This document shows positions 15,146 to 23,372 of a DNA stretch of 32,711 nucleotides, one piece after another. The translations under genes were made by a program, and so were the position numbers. Every line of letters begins with the position of its first letter. The stretch's first letter is position 1. The notes below the pieces were generated by a model. The model made no database searches and was not told where the DNA came from. It saw only the letters and a list, made by a program, of their open reading frames with translations. The stretch comes from JAVBMU01 sp031551755 (GTDB lineage Bacteria; Actinomycetota; Actinomycetes; Actinomycetales; Cellulomonadaceae): assembly GCA_031551755.1 (NCBI GenBank), contig JAVBNE010000120.1, positions 1 through 32,711 of the forward strand. Direction: 5' to 3'.

Positions 15146-16974
15146 GCGCCGCCGCTTCCTCCGCGTCCCAGCCCGCCAGCCGCACCCAGGGTGCGGTCGC
15201 GCCCTCGAGTCCGTCGTCCGCGGCCGCCTCCCACCTTTCGCCTGCCTTTCCCCGGCGGGCTCCGTGGGGGGCGGGCGCGAAGCTCCGAGCCTGGCAAGCT
15301 GAGGCACTCGACCTCTACCGGGTCCGTGATCCGCGGGACTTCCTGGCGGTGGCCACCCCGGGTGCGGGGAAGACGACGTTCGCGCTGCGGATCGCCACCG
15401 ATCTCATCGAGCGCGGCGTCGTGCGCCGGGTCACGGTGGTGGCGCCGACCGAACACCTCAAACACCAGTGGGCTGACGCCGCCGCGAGGGTCGGTGTGCG
15501 GCTGGACCCGAACTTCCGCAACGCCCAGGGCAGACACGGTCAAGGTTTCGACGGAGTCGCGCTGACCTATGCGCAAGTGGCGGCGAACCCTGCCCTCCAC
15601 CAGGCGCGCACGGAGGCGGCGCGCACGCTGGTGATCCTGGACGAGGTCCACCACGGCGGCGACGCCCTGTCCTGGGGTGACGCCGTCCGGGATGCCTTCG
15701 AGAGTGCGACCAGGCGGCTCGCTCTGACCGGCACGCCGTTCCGCTCGGACACCGCGGCCATCCCGTTCGTGGAGTACGCCGCCGACCCCGACGGCATCCG
15801 GCGCTCCCGGGCCGACTACTCCTACGGTTACGGGCAGGCGCTGCGCGACCACGTGGTGCGGCCGGTGATCTTCCTCTCCTACTCGGGCCAGTTGCGCTGG
15901 CGCACGCGCAGCGGTGACGAGGTCAGCGCACGCCTCGGCGAACCCCTGACGAAGGACATGACCGGGCAGGCGTGGCGCACGGCCCTGGACCCCCAAGGCG
16001 ACTGGATCAGCGCGGTCCTCCAGGCAGCCGACAAGAGGCTGACCGAGGTGCGTCGCACGGTGCCCGACGCCGGTGGGCTCGTGATCGCCACCGATCAGGC
16101 CGATGCCCGTGCCTATGCGGGGCACCTGGCTCGTATCACGGGCACCTCGCCGACGGTGGTGCTTTCCGACGATGACGGCGCCAGCAGCCGGATCGAGCAG
16201 TTCGCCGATTCCGAGGACCGGTGGATGGTCGCCGTCCGGATGGTCTCCGAAGGGGTCGACGTCCCCCGCCTGGCTGTGGGCGTCTACGCGACCTCGACGG
16301 CGACACCGCTGTTCTTCGCCCAGGCGGTCGGGAGGTTCGTACGAGCCCGTAAACGGGGGGAGACAGCGTCGATCTTCCTGCCGAGCGTGCCCCACCTCCT
16401 GGAGCTCGCCAACTCCCTCGAGGCCGAACGGGATCATGCCCTGGACCGGCCGCTGACGCCGGAGGAACAGGGCGTCGATTACGACCCCGAGGCCGCGCTC
16501 CTGGCCGCCGCCAACCGTGAGGAGAAGGCATCCGGCGACCTGCTGGAGGGGAGCTTCCAGGCGCTGGAAGCTCAGGCATCTTTCGATCGGGTGCTTTTCG
16601 ACGGTGGCGAGTTCGGCACTGGTGCGGATGTCGGCTCCGAGGAAGAACTCGACTTCCTCGGCCTGCCCGGTCTTCTCGATGCCGAGCAGGTCGCGACCCT
16701 GCTACGGCAGCGGCAGGCGGACCAGACCAACAGTCGTAAGGGGCGCGCGGAGCAGGCTGCGCGGGCGCTAAGCGATCACCGCAAACTAGCCGAACTGCGC
16801 AAGGAACTGTCCAGCTTGGTGTCGGCCTGGTCGCGGCGTTCCGGGCAGCCCCACGGCGCGGTGCACGCCGAGCTACGCAGGCGATGTGGGGGACCGGAGG
16901 TGCCGTTGGCAACGGTGGAGCAGCTCACCGCACGGGTCGCGCTCGTGCGGGAGTGGTTCGTCAGACGCACCTGA
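15142..16974 (+). CDS. Superfamily 2 DEAD/DEAH-type helicase
   Basis: A 610-residue protein starting at the GTG that overlaps the DUF3039 stop; longer in-frame starts run back into that gene and are unlikely. About 45 Ala/Ser/Pro-rich residues precede a helicase core: a Q-like LRAWQAEALDLY, Walker A ATPGAGKTTFALRI, motif Ia VVAPTEHLKHQWADAA, motif II VILDEVHHGGD, motif III LTGTPFRSD, and the C-lobe motifs RMVSEGVDVPRLAVGVYATS and AQAVGRFVRARKRG. The last 170 residues are an accessory region (EEQGVDYDPEAALLAAANRE, QADQTNSRKGRAEQAARALS) of unknown fold. It presumably remodels DNA or RNA in the cytoplasm; the family resembles RadD-like SF2 helicases only loosely. The linkage to DUF3039 is its best functional clue. 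Confidence 0.88.
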   Translation: MSAAASSASQPASRTQGAVAPSSPSSAAASHLSPAFPRRAPWGAGAKLRAWQAEALDLYRVRDPRDFLAVATPGAGKTTFALRIATDLIERGVVRRVTVVAPTEHLKHQWADAAARVGVRLDPNFRNAQGRHGQGFDGVALTYAQVAANPALHQARTEAARTLVILDEVHHGGDALSWGDAVRDAFESATRRLALTGTPFRSDTAAIPFVEYAADPDGIRRSRADYSYGYGQALRDHVVRPVIFLSYSGQLRWRTRSGDEVSARLGEPLTKDMTGQAWRTALDPQGDWISAVLQAADKRLTEVRRTVPDAGGLVIATDQADARAYAGHLARITGTSPTVVLSDDDGASSRIEQFADSEDRWMVAVRMVSEGVDVPRLAVGVYATSTATPLFFAQAVGRFVRARKRGETASIFLPSVPHLLELANSLEAERDHALDRPLTPEEQGVDYDPEAALLAAANREEKASGDLLEGSFQALEAQASFDRVLFDGGEFGTGADVGSEEELDFLGLPGLLDAEQVATLLRQRQADQTNSRKGRAEQAARALSDHRKLAELRKELSSLVSAWSRRSGQPHGAVHAELRRRCGGPEVPLATVEQLTARVALVREWFVRRT

Positions 16975-16998
16975 GCCACGGCGCCGGCCCGAGCGGTC

Positions 16999-18363
16999 TC
17001 AGCCGACGCGCCGGCGCACGGTCGGCAGGGCCGGATCGCCCGAGGACAGCCGGCGGGCACCGCGAGGCAACTCGGCGCGGGCCGACGAGTGGTGATCCGT
17101 CGCCGTGCGGACGCCTTCGACACCCACCCAGCGCGGGTCGACGATGCCGTCGGTGACCAGGGGCACGGACAATTCGCGGACGTCCGCGGGTGGTTGCCAG
17201 GCAAGGACAGCGGCGTCGTCCCCCTCGATGAGGACTTCCTCCACGGCCCGGTGATCGTCGCCGTACCGCCGTGCACCACGTTTGCGTCCGCCGACGCTCG
17301 TCTTGGCCGTGGATGCCTTCGCGACCGAGGTCAGCTTCCCTGCGGAGTCCGTGCGGGCGACCAGCTTGTAGACCATCCCGCAGGTAGGTGCCCCGGAGCC
17401 GGTTACCAGGGATGCGCCCACGCCGTAGGAGTCGACCGGTGCGGCGGCAAGCGCGGCGATGGCGTACTCGTCGAGGTCGGAGGTGACCACGATCTTGGTA
17501 TTCCGGGCGCCCAGAGTGTCCAGCTGGCGGCGGACATCGATGGCCAGCACGGCGAGGTCGCCGGAGTCCAGCCGCACGGCGCCGAGATCCGTGCCGGCCA
17601 CCGCGACCGCACGCTCGACTCCGCCGTGGATGTCGTAGGTGTCCACCAGCAGCGTCGTCTCGGGACCCTGAGCCGCGACTTGAGAGGCGAACGCGGCAGT
17701 TTCGTCGTCGTGTAGCAGCGTGAAGGCGTGTGCTGCGGTGCCGATCGTGGCCAGACCGTAGCGCCGCCCGGCCTCCAGATTCGAGGTACCTGCGAAACCG
17801 GCCACCGCCGCCGCCCGCGCAGCCGCTACAGCTGCCTGTTCGTGTGCCCTGCGCGCGCCCATCTCGAGGCAGGGGCGTCCGACGGCGGCCGCAGTCATCC
17901 GCGAAGCGGCCGAGGCCACTGCGGAGTCGAAGTTCAGGATGGACAGTACGAGGGTCTCAAGGAGGACCGCCTCGGCGAAGGTGCCCTCGACCACCATCAC
18001 AGGCGAATGCGGGAAGAAAATCTCACCTTCGGCATAGCCGGTGATGGATCCGGTGAACCGGTAGTCGGCGAGGTAGTCCAAGGTACGAGAGTCCACTACC
18101 CCCGCACTGGCGAGCCAATCCAGGTCGGCTTCTTCGAATCGGAAGGAGGGGAGCGCTTCCAGGACGCGGCCGGTGCCCGCCAGGACTCCGTAGCGGCGAC
18201 CGGCGGGCAGTCGCCGGGTGAAAACCTCGAAGACGCAGTGTCGATCTGCTGTCCCGTCTACGAGCGCGGCCTGGAGCATCGTCAACTCGTAGCGATCGGT
18301 GAGCAGCGAGGTTGTTCCCGGTGGGGTCCATGGATCCCGCAAGTCCGGGTTCACTGGAGTCAT
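16999..18363 (-). CDS. pncB: Nicotinate phosphoribosyltransferase
   Basis: A 454-residue protein beginning MTPVNPDLRDPWTPPGTTSL and then LTDRYELTMLQAAL, the usual start of the enzyme. Other family blocks are VFEVFTRRLPAGRRYGVLAG, LNFDSAVASAASRM, ATIGTAAHAFTLLHDDE (the His-containing active-site segment), VDTYDIHGGVERA and VRLDSGDLAVLA. It joins nicotinate and PRPP, with ATP stimulation, to give nicotinate mononucleotide in the NAD salvage pathway. I prefer the ATG at 18363 over the GTG at 18372: it lies 7 bases from a TACCGT -10 box, a leaderless arrangement. It diverges from clpS across 96 bases and converges on the helicase gene with 24 bases between. Confidence 0.94.
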   Translation of the reverse strand: MTPVNPDLRDPWTPPGTTSLLTDRYELTMLQAALVDGTADRHCVFEVFTRRLPAGRRYGVLAGTGRVLEALPSFRFEEADLDWLASAGVVDSRTLDYLADYRFTGSITGYAEGEIFFPHSPVMVVEGTFAEAVLLETLVLSILNFDSAVASAASRMTAAAVGRPCLEMGARRAHEQAAVAAARAAAVAGFAGTSNLEAGRRYGLATIGTAAHAFTLLHDDETAAFASQVAAQGPETTLLVDTYDIHGGVERAVAVAGTDLGAVRLDSGDLAVLAIDVRRQLDTLGARNTKIVVTSDLDEYAIAALAAAPVDSYGVGASLVTGSGAPTCGMVYKLVARTDSAGKLTSVAKASTAKTSVGGRKRGARRYGDDHRAVEEVLIEGDDAAVLAWQPPADVRELSVPLVTDGIVDPRWVGVEGVRTATDHHSSARAELPRGARRLSSGDPALPTVRRRVG

Positions 18364-18370
18364 GGGACTC

Positions 18371-18376
18371 ACGGTA
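18371..18376 (-). promoter_or_regulatory. -10 box of a leaderless promoter (pncB)
   Basis: On the reverse strand TACCGT is followed by 7 bases (GAGTCCC) and then the ATG at 18363. The divergent clpS promoter lies 71 bases away. Confidence 0.5.
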
Positions 18377-18446
18377 GGTCAGCCGAGTGGGTTGGCGCGC
18401 GCAGTCTCCGTTTGTGGGAAGGTCGGCAGATACCGGGCGCTCCCCC

Positions 18447-18452
18447 TAGAGT
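18447..18452 (+). promoter_or_regulatory. -10 box of a leaderless promoter (clpS)
   Basis: TAGAGT, then 7 bases (GGACGAC), then the GTG at 18460. No ribosome-binding site fits before this GTG. Confidence 0.55.
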
Positions 18453-18459
18453 GGACGAC

Positions 18460-18777
18460 GTGACGGATCGGTATTGGGCCTCAAGGCGCGCGGCAGCGCT
18501 CCCGGCACCCGTCGTCGAGACAACCGAGCAGGCTCGCACCACCGACGCCTGGATCACGGTCGTCTGGAACGATCCCGTGAATCTGATGAGCTACGTCGCC
18601 TACGTCTTCGAGTCGTATTTCGGGTACTCGACCGAGCGGGCCAATACCCTGATGCTTGCGGTTCACCATGACGGCCGGGCAGCGGTTTCGGCCGGCGACC
18701 GCGAACGCATGGAGGTCGATGTGCAGGCGATGCACTCCTTTGGGCTGTGGGCAACTTTGCAGCGGAGTGACTCGTGA
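18460..18777 (+). CDS. clpS: ClpS, adaptor for the Clp protease (N-degron recognition)
   Basis: A 105-residue protein of normal length. After a variable N-terminus of about 30 residues it has ITVVWNDPVNLMSYVAYVFE, then FGYSTERANTLMLAVHHDGR and DVQAMHSFGLWATLQ. These are the ClpS core helices and the N-degron pocket (N-D-P and the V/M/H positions). ClpS delivers proteins with destabilising N-terminal residues to the Clp ATPase (ClpC in actinobacteria). It overlaps the DUF2017 gene by 4 bases (GTGA), the common actinobacterial arrangement. Confidence 0.95.
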   Translation: MTDRYWASRRAAALPAPVVETTEQARTTDAWITVVWNDPVNLMSYVAYVFESYFGYSTERANTLMLAVHHDGRAAVSAGDRERMEVDVQAMHSFGLWATLQRSDS

Positions 18778-19502
18778 GGCCGTTTGTCCGCAAACCTGAT
18801 GGCTATGTGGCGATTCTCGAACCAGAAGAACGCGCCGCGCTCGGAGCGATCGCTGGCGACGTCGCCCACATTTTGCGCGATGCCGTCCCGGTCCGGCTTC
18901 CGAGTATCGGCGCCGATGCCCCTTGGTCGCCGCCGGGATGGACCGGTCCAGGTTCGGTGGCCGATGACGTGGACATCCCGGTCGATCCGGCTGTGCTGCG
19001 TCTGCTCCCGGGCGCCTCTCAGGACGACGAGGTCGCCACCGAGTTCCGCCGGTTGACCCAGTCCGACATTGCCGATGAGAAGGTCACACGGCTGGCCGCG
19101 CTCGTCGGAATGCTTGAGACGCTTCCGGGAGCGGCGGCGCAGTCGTTGGTGGTCCGCCGGGAGACCGCGGAACAGGTCGCCGGCGCCCTGACGGATGTGC
19201 GGCTCGTCCTGGCGGAGCGGCTCGGCATTCGCTCGGATGTGCACGTGGAGGCGCTCTACCGTGAGTTGTCCGCTGCCGATGACGACACCGTGACCGCACC
19301 GGCCGATGACGACCACCCACACCCGGCTCCGGCCGATGACACGACCGTCGAGGCTGCGGATGAGGAGCCGGAAGGCATGACGGAACGGCAGTTCCTGGGA
19401 GCGGTCTTCGTCCTGGCCGGTGCGCTGCAGGAGTCGCTGGTGGACGGCATGTTGGCGGACTTGCGCGGCGCCGTCGGCGGACGACGCACGTCACAGTCGT
19501 GA
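18774..19502 (+). CDS. DUF2017 family protein
   Basis: A 242-residue protein starting at the GTG overlapping the clpS stop (RPFVRKPDGYVAILEPEERA). It has the DUF2017 pattern: an N-terminal ALGAIAGDVAHILRD helix, DPAVLRLLPGASQDDEVATE, FRRLTQSDIADEKVTRLAAL, and a C-terminal helix ahead of LADLRGAVGG. An Asp/Thr-rich insert of about 40 residues (around 170-210) looks disordered. The family is actinobacterial and nearly always follows clpS, so a role in regulated proteolysis is plausible but not shown. Confidence 0.9.
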   Translation: MRPFVRKPDGYVAILEPEERAALGAIAGDVAHILRDAVPVRLPSIGADAPWSPPGWTGPGSVADDVDIPVDPAVLRLLPGASQDDEVATEFRRLTQSDIADEKVTRLAALVGMLETLPGAAAQSLVVRRETAEQVAGALTDVRLVLAERLGIRSDVHVEALYRELSAADDDTVTAPADDDHPHPAPADDTTVEAADEEPEGMTERQFLGAVFVLAGALQESLVDGMLADLRGAVGGRRTSQS

Positions 19503-19540
19503 CCGGGCCTGCTACCACGCCGTCGGATGCAGCCCGGCAC

Positions 19541-19546
19541 TAGGCT
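19541..19546 (+). promoter_or_regulatory. -10 box of a leaderless promoter (murI)
   Basis: TAGGCT, 7 bases (CGACGCC), then the GTG at 19554. This decides the murI start over the ATG at 19527, which lies upstream of the box. Confidence 0.55.
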
Positions 19547-19553
19547 CGACGCC

Positions 19554-20357
19554 GTGAACGATGCACCCATCGGGATCTTCGACTCGGGCGTCGGCGGATT
19601 GACCGTCGCCCGGTCCGTCCTCGATCAGCTCCCACATGAGTCGTTGCTGTACATCGGCGACACGGCAAACGGCCCCTACGGCCCGAAGCCGCTCGCAGCC
19701 GTGCGCGCCATGGCCCTGTCGATCATGGACCAGTTGGTGGACGAGGGCGTCAAGCTGCTGGTGATCGCCTGCAACTCGGCTTCCGCGGCCGTACTGCGCG
19801 ACGCCCGGGAGCGATACACGGTGCGGCACGGGCTGCCCGTGGTCGAAGTGATCTTGCCCGCCGCACGACGGGCCGTGTCGGTCACCCGGTCCGGGCACAT
19901 CGGTGTCATCGGAACCAAGGCGACAATCGCCTCCCGGGCCTACGACGACGCTTTCGCGGTGACTCCGGGTCTTCAGATCACCTCACACGCGTGCCCGGAG
20001 TTCGTGCGGTTGGTCGAGGCCGGGATCACGTCGGGTCCCGAGGTGCTCGACGTCGCCCACGAGTACCTGGACTCGATGCGGGCGGCAGGTGTTGACACCC
20101 TCGTCCTCGGCTGCACGCACTATCCGTTGCTGACCGGTGCGATCTCCTACGTCATGGGGGAGGAGGTCACCTTGGTCTCCAGCGCCGAAGAGACGGCCAA
20201 GGACGTGTATCGCACGCTCGTCGCCCATGGGCTGGAGCGCTCACGCGAGGCGGGTGCGCCACAGCACCGGTTCCTCGCCACGGGTACCGCCGCACCTTTT
20301 GACCAGTTGGCCCGGCGGTTCCTGGGTCCGGAGGTACTGAGCGTGGAGGCCATCTGA
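19554..20357 (+). CDS. murI: Glutamate racemase
   Basis: A 267-residue enzyme starting MNDAPIGIFDSGVGGLTVAR. The Asp10/Ser11 substrate motif and both catalytic cysteines are visible: Cys73 in LLVIACNSASA and Cys187 in LVLGCTHYPLLTG. It interconverts L- and D-glutamate for peptidoglycan synthesis in the cytoplasm. Its stop overlaps the next ATG by one base (TGATG), so it is co-translated with the metallo-beta-lactamase-fold protein, a pairing typical of actinobacteria. Confidence 0.96.
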   Translation: MNDAPIGIFDSGVGGLTVARSVLDQLPHESLLYIGDTANGPYGPKPLAAVRAMALSIMDQLVDEGVKLLVIACNSASAAVLRDARERYTVRHGLPVVEVILPAARRAVSVTRSGHIGVIGTKATIASRAYDDAFAVTPGLQITSHACPEFVRLVEAGITSGPEVLDVAHEYLDSMRAAGVDTLVLGCTHYPLLTGAISYVMGEEVTLVSSAEETAKDVYRTLVAHGLERSREAGAPQHRFLATGTAAPFDQLARRFLGPEVLSVEAI

Positions 20358-21169
20358 TGCGGTTGGTGATCGTCGGCTGTTCCGGCTCCTTCGCAGGTCC
20401 GCAGTCGCCCGCCTCGGCTTATCTGCTGCAGGTGCCCGCCGATATAGCCCCCGACGGCCGGGAATGGAATGTCCTCCTGGACCTGGGCAGCGGTGCACTC
20501 GGCAGCCTCCAGCGGTTCGTCGACCCGCGGGTCCTGGATGCGGTGGCCATCAGCCACCTCCACCCGGACCATTTCGTGGATCTGTGTGGACTCTACGTGT
20601 GCCGCCGATACCACCCCGGGGGCGCTGAAGCCCGGCATCAGGATCCATTGCCCGTATGGGGTCCGTCCGGAACTGACGCGCGGTTGGCCGCCACCTACGG
20701 GCTCGGCCCGGGGGAGAACATGGATGCCCACTTCGCTGTTCGGCCGTGGGAACCCGGCACCCCGGTAACGATCGGGCCGCTGACCATCGAGCCGATGGTC
20801 GTGCGCCATCCGATCCCCGCCTACGGCTTCCGCGTCACCGGCCCTTCCAGCGTGCGGCCCGGGGAGCGGGCCGTTCTGGGCTATACGGGTGACACCGACA
20901 CCTGCCCGTCACTGCTTGAGCTGGCCCACGACGTCGACCTGCTGTTGTCGGAGGCGGCCTTCCAGGAGGGGCGCGACGACCACGTTGAGCGTGGCATTCA
21001 CCTGACCGGGCGGCGTGCCGGCCAGGTCGCGACCGACGCCGGAGCCCACCGGTTGGTGTTGACTCACCTGCCTGCCTGGAACGACCCCGAGGTGGTATGG
21101 GCCGAGGCCGCTGACGTCTACATGGGGCCGATCGACATGGCGACGGCGGGCGCAGTCTTCACGCTGTGA
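20357..21169 (+). CDS. Metallo-beta-lactamase-fold hydrolase
   Basis: A 270-residue protein with MRLVIVGCSGSFAGPQSPAS at the N-terminus and the zinc motif SHLHPDHFVDL (His67, His69, Asp71, His72). Further ligands are likely in LGYTGDTDTC and LVLTHLPAW. The layout resembles RNase Z/ElaC-like and phosphodiesterase members of the fold. The conserved murI-MBL-rph neighbourhood suggests an RNA or nucleotide phosphodiester substrate; this is inference. It acts in the cytoplasm, with no signal peptide. Confidence 0.88.
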   Translation: MRLVIVGCSGSFAGPQSPASAYLLQVPADIAPDGREWNVLLDLGSGALGSLQRFVDPRVLDAVAISHLHPDHFVDLCGLYVCRRYHPGGAEARHQDPLPVWGPSGTDARLAATYGLGPGENMDAHFAVRPWEPGTPVTIGPLTIEPMVVRHPIPAYGFRVTGPSSVRPGERAVLGYTGDTDTCPSLLELAHDVDLLLSEAAFQEGRDDHVERGIHLTGRRAGQVATDAGAHRLVLTHLPAWNDPEVVWAEAADVYMGPIDMATAGAVFTL

Positions 21170-21260
21170 GGCGGTGCGGTGAAGCCGGACCTCGGTGTGC
21201 CCGGGACGCTTCCGTTGTGAAGCTGCCGGCGGTCGCGGAGGTCGTCCGCTGGCTCGCCAG

Positions 21261-21266
21261 TAGGGT
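21261..21266 (+). promoter_or_regulatory. -10 box of a leaderless promoter (rph)
   Basis: TAGGGT, 6 bases (GGACGC), then the ATG at 21273. No ribosome-binding site is present. Confidence 0.55.
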
Positions 21267-21272
21267 GGACGC

Positions 21273-22022
21273 ATGACAACTTCCCTGCCGAGCGCCGTCG
21301 TGCGCGCGGATGGCCGTGCCGCTGACCAGCTACGACCCGTGACCATCACCAGGAACTGGCTCGATCAGGCCGAAGGTTCCGTGCTGGTCGAGTTCGGCCG
21401 TACTCGGGTGCTGTGTGCGGCGTCGTTCACGGAGGGCGTGCCGCGCTGGCGTAAGGGTTCCGGCCAGGGGTGGGTCACGGCGGAGTACGCGATGCTCCCG
21501 CGGTCCACCAACACCCGAAGCGACCGCGAGTCGGTCAAGGGGAAGATCGGTGGCCGCACCCATGAGATCTCCCGGCTCATCGGCCGGTCCCTGCGTGCGA
21601 TCATCGACGTCGGCGCGCTCGGTGAGAACACGATCGTGTTGGACTGTGATGTCCTGCAGGCCGACGGCGGCACCCGCACCGCCGCGATCACGGGTGCCTA
21701 TGTGGCCCTCGCTGACGCGGTCGCCTGGGGGCAGCGCCACGGGCACATCAAGGGCGGTCGCACGGTGCTCACCGACTCGGTGGCCGCTGTCTCCGTGGGC
21801 ATCATCGACGGCACCCCGATGCTCGACCTGCCCTATGTGGAGGACGTTCGGGCGCAGACCGACATGAATGTGGTGGTCACGGGCTCCGGGGCGTTCGTCG
21901 AGGTCCAGGGCACCGCGGAACACGCGCCGTTCGACCGGTCCGAGCTGGACAGTCTCCTGGACCTGGCGGTCGCGGGGACTGCCGAACTCGCCGGCATCCA
22001 GCGCGCTGCCCTCGACCGGTGA
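21273..22022 (+). CDS. rph: Ribonuclease PH
   Basis: A 249-residue protein of typical length. Motifs are VRADGRAADQLRPVTITRNW, GSVLVEFGRTRVLCAASFTE, GWVTAEYAMLPRSTNTRSDR, EISRLIGRSLRAIID, LDCDVLQADGGTRTAAITGA and DMNVVVTGSGAFVEVQGTAE. RNase PH trims tRNA 3' ends phosphorolytically as a hexamer. The stop overlaps the GTG of rdgB by 4 bases, the usual coupling. Confidence 0.96.
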   Translation: MTTSLPSAVVRADGRAADQLRPVTITRNWLDQAEGSVLVEFGRTRVLCAASFTEGVPRWRKGSGQGWVTAEYAMLPRSTNTRSDRESVKGKIGGRTHEISRLIGRSLRAIIDVGALGENTIVLDCDVLQADGGTRTAAITGAYVALADAVAWGQRHGHIKGGRTVLTDSVAAVSVGIIDGTPMLDLPYVEDVRAQTDMNVVVTGSGAFVEVQGTAEHAPFDRSELDSLLDLAVAGTAELAGIQRAALDR

Positions 22023-22762
22023 GCGCGGAGCCGGTGGACGCCGGGCAAGTGGCGGGTGGGCCGGTGCAGGCCCGGACGGCGGCGGAATCGAGGGTCGGCT
22101 TTGCCCGCCTCGTCGTTCCGGACGGCGCCCGGTTGGTGTTGGCGACCCACAGCAAGGGAAAGCTCTTCGAACTCAACGAGATCCTTGAGCAGTCCGTGCG
22201 CGCTCACGGCGGCGAGCTGCCGCCGGGCGCCGTGGTGACCGCAGGTCAGTTGGGTGCCCCGGAGCCGGTCGAGGATGGGGTGACGTTCGAGGAAAATGCC
22301 CTCACCAAGGCCCGTGCACTGGTGGCGGCCACGGGACTGCCTGCCATCGGCGACGACTCGGGGTTGGCTGTGGACGTGTTGGGCGGTGCGCCGGGAATCT
22401 TCTCCGCGCGCTGGGCAGGTCGCCATGGGGACGATCAAGCGAACCTGGACTTGCTGCTCGGGCAGCTCGCGGAGATACCTGCGCAGCATCGGGCTGCCGC
22501 GTTCGTGTGTGCGGCGGCGCTGGTCACCCCGGAGGGCACCGAGGTGGTCCGCGTCGGAAGGTTGCGCGGGACGCTGCTCACCGCACCTCGGGGGAGTGGC
22601 GGCTTCGGTTACGACCCAATCCTTCTCCCCGACGGCGAAACCCGGGCGTGCGCGGAGCTGACACCGCAGGAGAAGAACGCCATCAGCCACCGGGGACAGG
22701 CTTTCCGTGCGCTGGCGCCGGAGATCGTCAGGATTTTGGGCCAGAGCGCGGGCCAGAGTTGA
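22019..22762 (+). CDS. rdgB: XTP/dITP pyrophosphatase (Ham1/RdgB family)
   Basis: A 247-residue protein. The core starts near residue 38 with ARLVLATHSKGKLFELNEIL. VEDGVTFEENALTKARALV, LPAIGDDSGLAVDVLGGAPG, IFSARWAGRHGDD, GSGGFGYDPILLPDGETRAC and the terminal ISHRGQAFRAL follow. It hydrolyses non-canonical purine triphosphates to monophosphates, protecting DNA and RNA. The N-terminus is about 35 residues longer than usual and Ala/Gly-rich. The start is taken from the 4-base overlap with rph, but a start nearer the core cannot be excluded. Confidence 0.95.
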   Translation: MSAEPVDAGQVAGGPVQARTAAESRVGFARLVVPDGARLVLATHSKGKLFELNEILEQSVRAHGGELPPGAVVTAGQLGAPEPVEDGVTFEENALTKARALVAATGLPAIGDDSGLAVDVLGGAPGIFSARWAGRHGDDQANLDLLLGQLAEIPAQHRAAAFVCAAALVTPEGTEVVRVGRLRGTLLTAPRGSGGFGYDPILLPDGETRACAELTPQEKNAISHRGQAFRALAPEIVRILGQSAGQS

Positions 22763-22771
22763 GAGCCGGGT

Positions 22772-22810
22772 TCGCGAACGGCCGGAGTCACCTAGGCCCG
22801 GCCGTCGCGA
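22772..22810. terminator. Bidirectional stem-loop between rdgB and DUF3054
   Basis: ACGGCCGG (22778-22785) pairs with CCGGCCGT (22798-22805). The stem extends by five more pairs (TCGCG with CGCGA) across a single bulged A at 22777. It lies between two convergent stops, with no T-run. Confidence 0.7.
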
Positions 22811-22835
22811 GGCCGATCGCCGCAGGAAACGGTGG

Positions 22836-23261
22836 TCAGTTCTTCGCGCGCAAGCGGATGATCCAACCTGCTACCAGGCGCCAGCCGAAGAGCGTGGCGA
22901 ACAGGAACGCACAGGAGACGATCAGGAACGGTACCGCGACTCCTTCACCGAGCAAGACCCGGATCAGGATCCCGTCCGCCCAGGTCAGGAAAGCGATGAT
23001 CAGGCCGACGGGCCGGGCGTTGAAGGGCTGTCGCCACGCGCGACTGAAGAACCACCCGACGGCTAACCCGATGAGGAACGGCCAGACGATCCGCAGGACC
23101 ACCAGCGAGCTGCTGTCCGCCTCGTGGGAAGCGCGGCCACCGATCGCGAAGGCGAAGACAATGGCGACATCGATGACGGCGGCGACGATGACGCGGTTGC
23201 GGCCGGTGTCGAGGGGGCGTGCGGTCGCCTCAGGGACGGAAGGCATCGGGGTACCGGGCAT
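22836..23261 (-). CDS. DUF3054 family membrane protein
   Basis: A 141-residue protein with four predicted helices: VIVAAVIDVAIVFAFAIGG, SSLVVLRIVWPFLIGLAVGW, PVGLIIAFLTWADGILIRVL and VPFLIVSCAFLFATLFGWRL. The WPF-GLAVGW and R-x6-G-L-I pattern matches DUF3054, small actinobacterial and archaeal integral membrane proteins of unknown function. The start at 23261 lies 6 bases from a TACGGT -10 box. Much longer antisense frames exist through the neighbouring ABC-F gene but are not real extensions. It converges on rdgB and diverges from the ABC-F gene. Confidence 0.88.
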   Translation of the reverse strand: MPGTPMPSVPEATARPLDTGRNRVIVAAVIDVAIVFAFAIGGRASHEADSSSLVVLRIVWPFLIGLAVGWFFSRAWRQPFNARPVGLIIAFLTWADGILIRVLLGEGVAVPFLIVSCAFLFATLFGWRLVAGWIIRLRAKN

Positions 23262-23267
23262 GGACTG

Positions 23268-23273
23268 ACCGTA
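23268..23273 (-). promoter_or_regulatory. -10 box of a leaderless promoter (DUF3054 gene)
   Basis: On the reverse strand TACGGT, 6 bases (CAGTCC), then the ATG at 23261. It lies 87 bases from the divergent ABC-F -10 box. Confidence 0.5.
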
Positions 23274-23360
23274 CCGTTCACCTCGCGGCTTGTCCGTGAG
23301 CGCGACAGCGCGTCCTGAGGCCAGGACGCAGGTACACCGAATGGACTCGGCGCGAGGCCC

Positions 23361-23366
23361 TAGGGT
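23361..23366 (+). promoter_or_regulatory. -10 box of a leaderless promoter (ABC-F gene)
   Basis: TAGGGT, 6 bases (GGTTCC), then the GTG at 23373. The same TAGGGT-N6 arrangement precedes rph. Confidence 0.55.
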
Positions 23367-23372
23367 GGTTCC

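Noticed and set aside
15097..16437. 446-codon reverse open frame
   Set aside because: Antisense to the helicase with all its motifs; the translation is Arg/Gly/His-rich with no recognisable pattern.
16983..17017. GCGCCGG...CCGGCGC inverted pair between the helicase and pncB genes
   Set aside because: Short, GC-only and with a 21-base loop, partly inside pncB; likely chance in this base composition.
17728..18777. 349-codon forward frame ending with the ClpS sequence
   Set aside because: The upstream 240 codons are antisense to pncB. ClpS starts at 18460 after its own -10 box.
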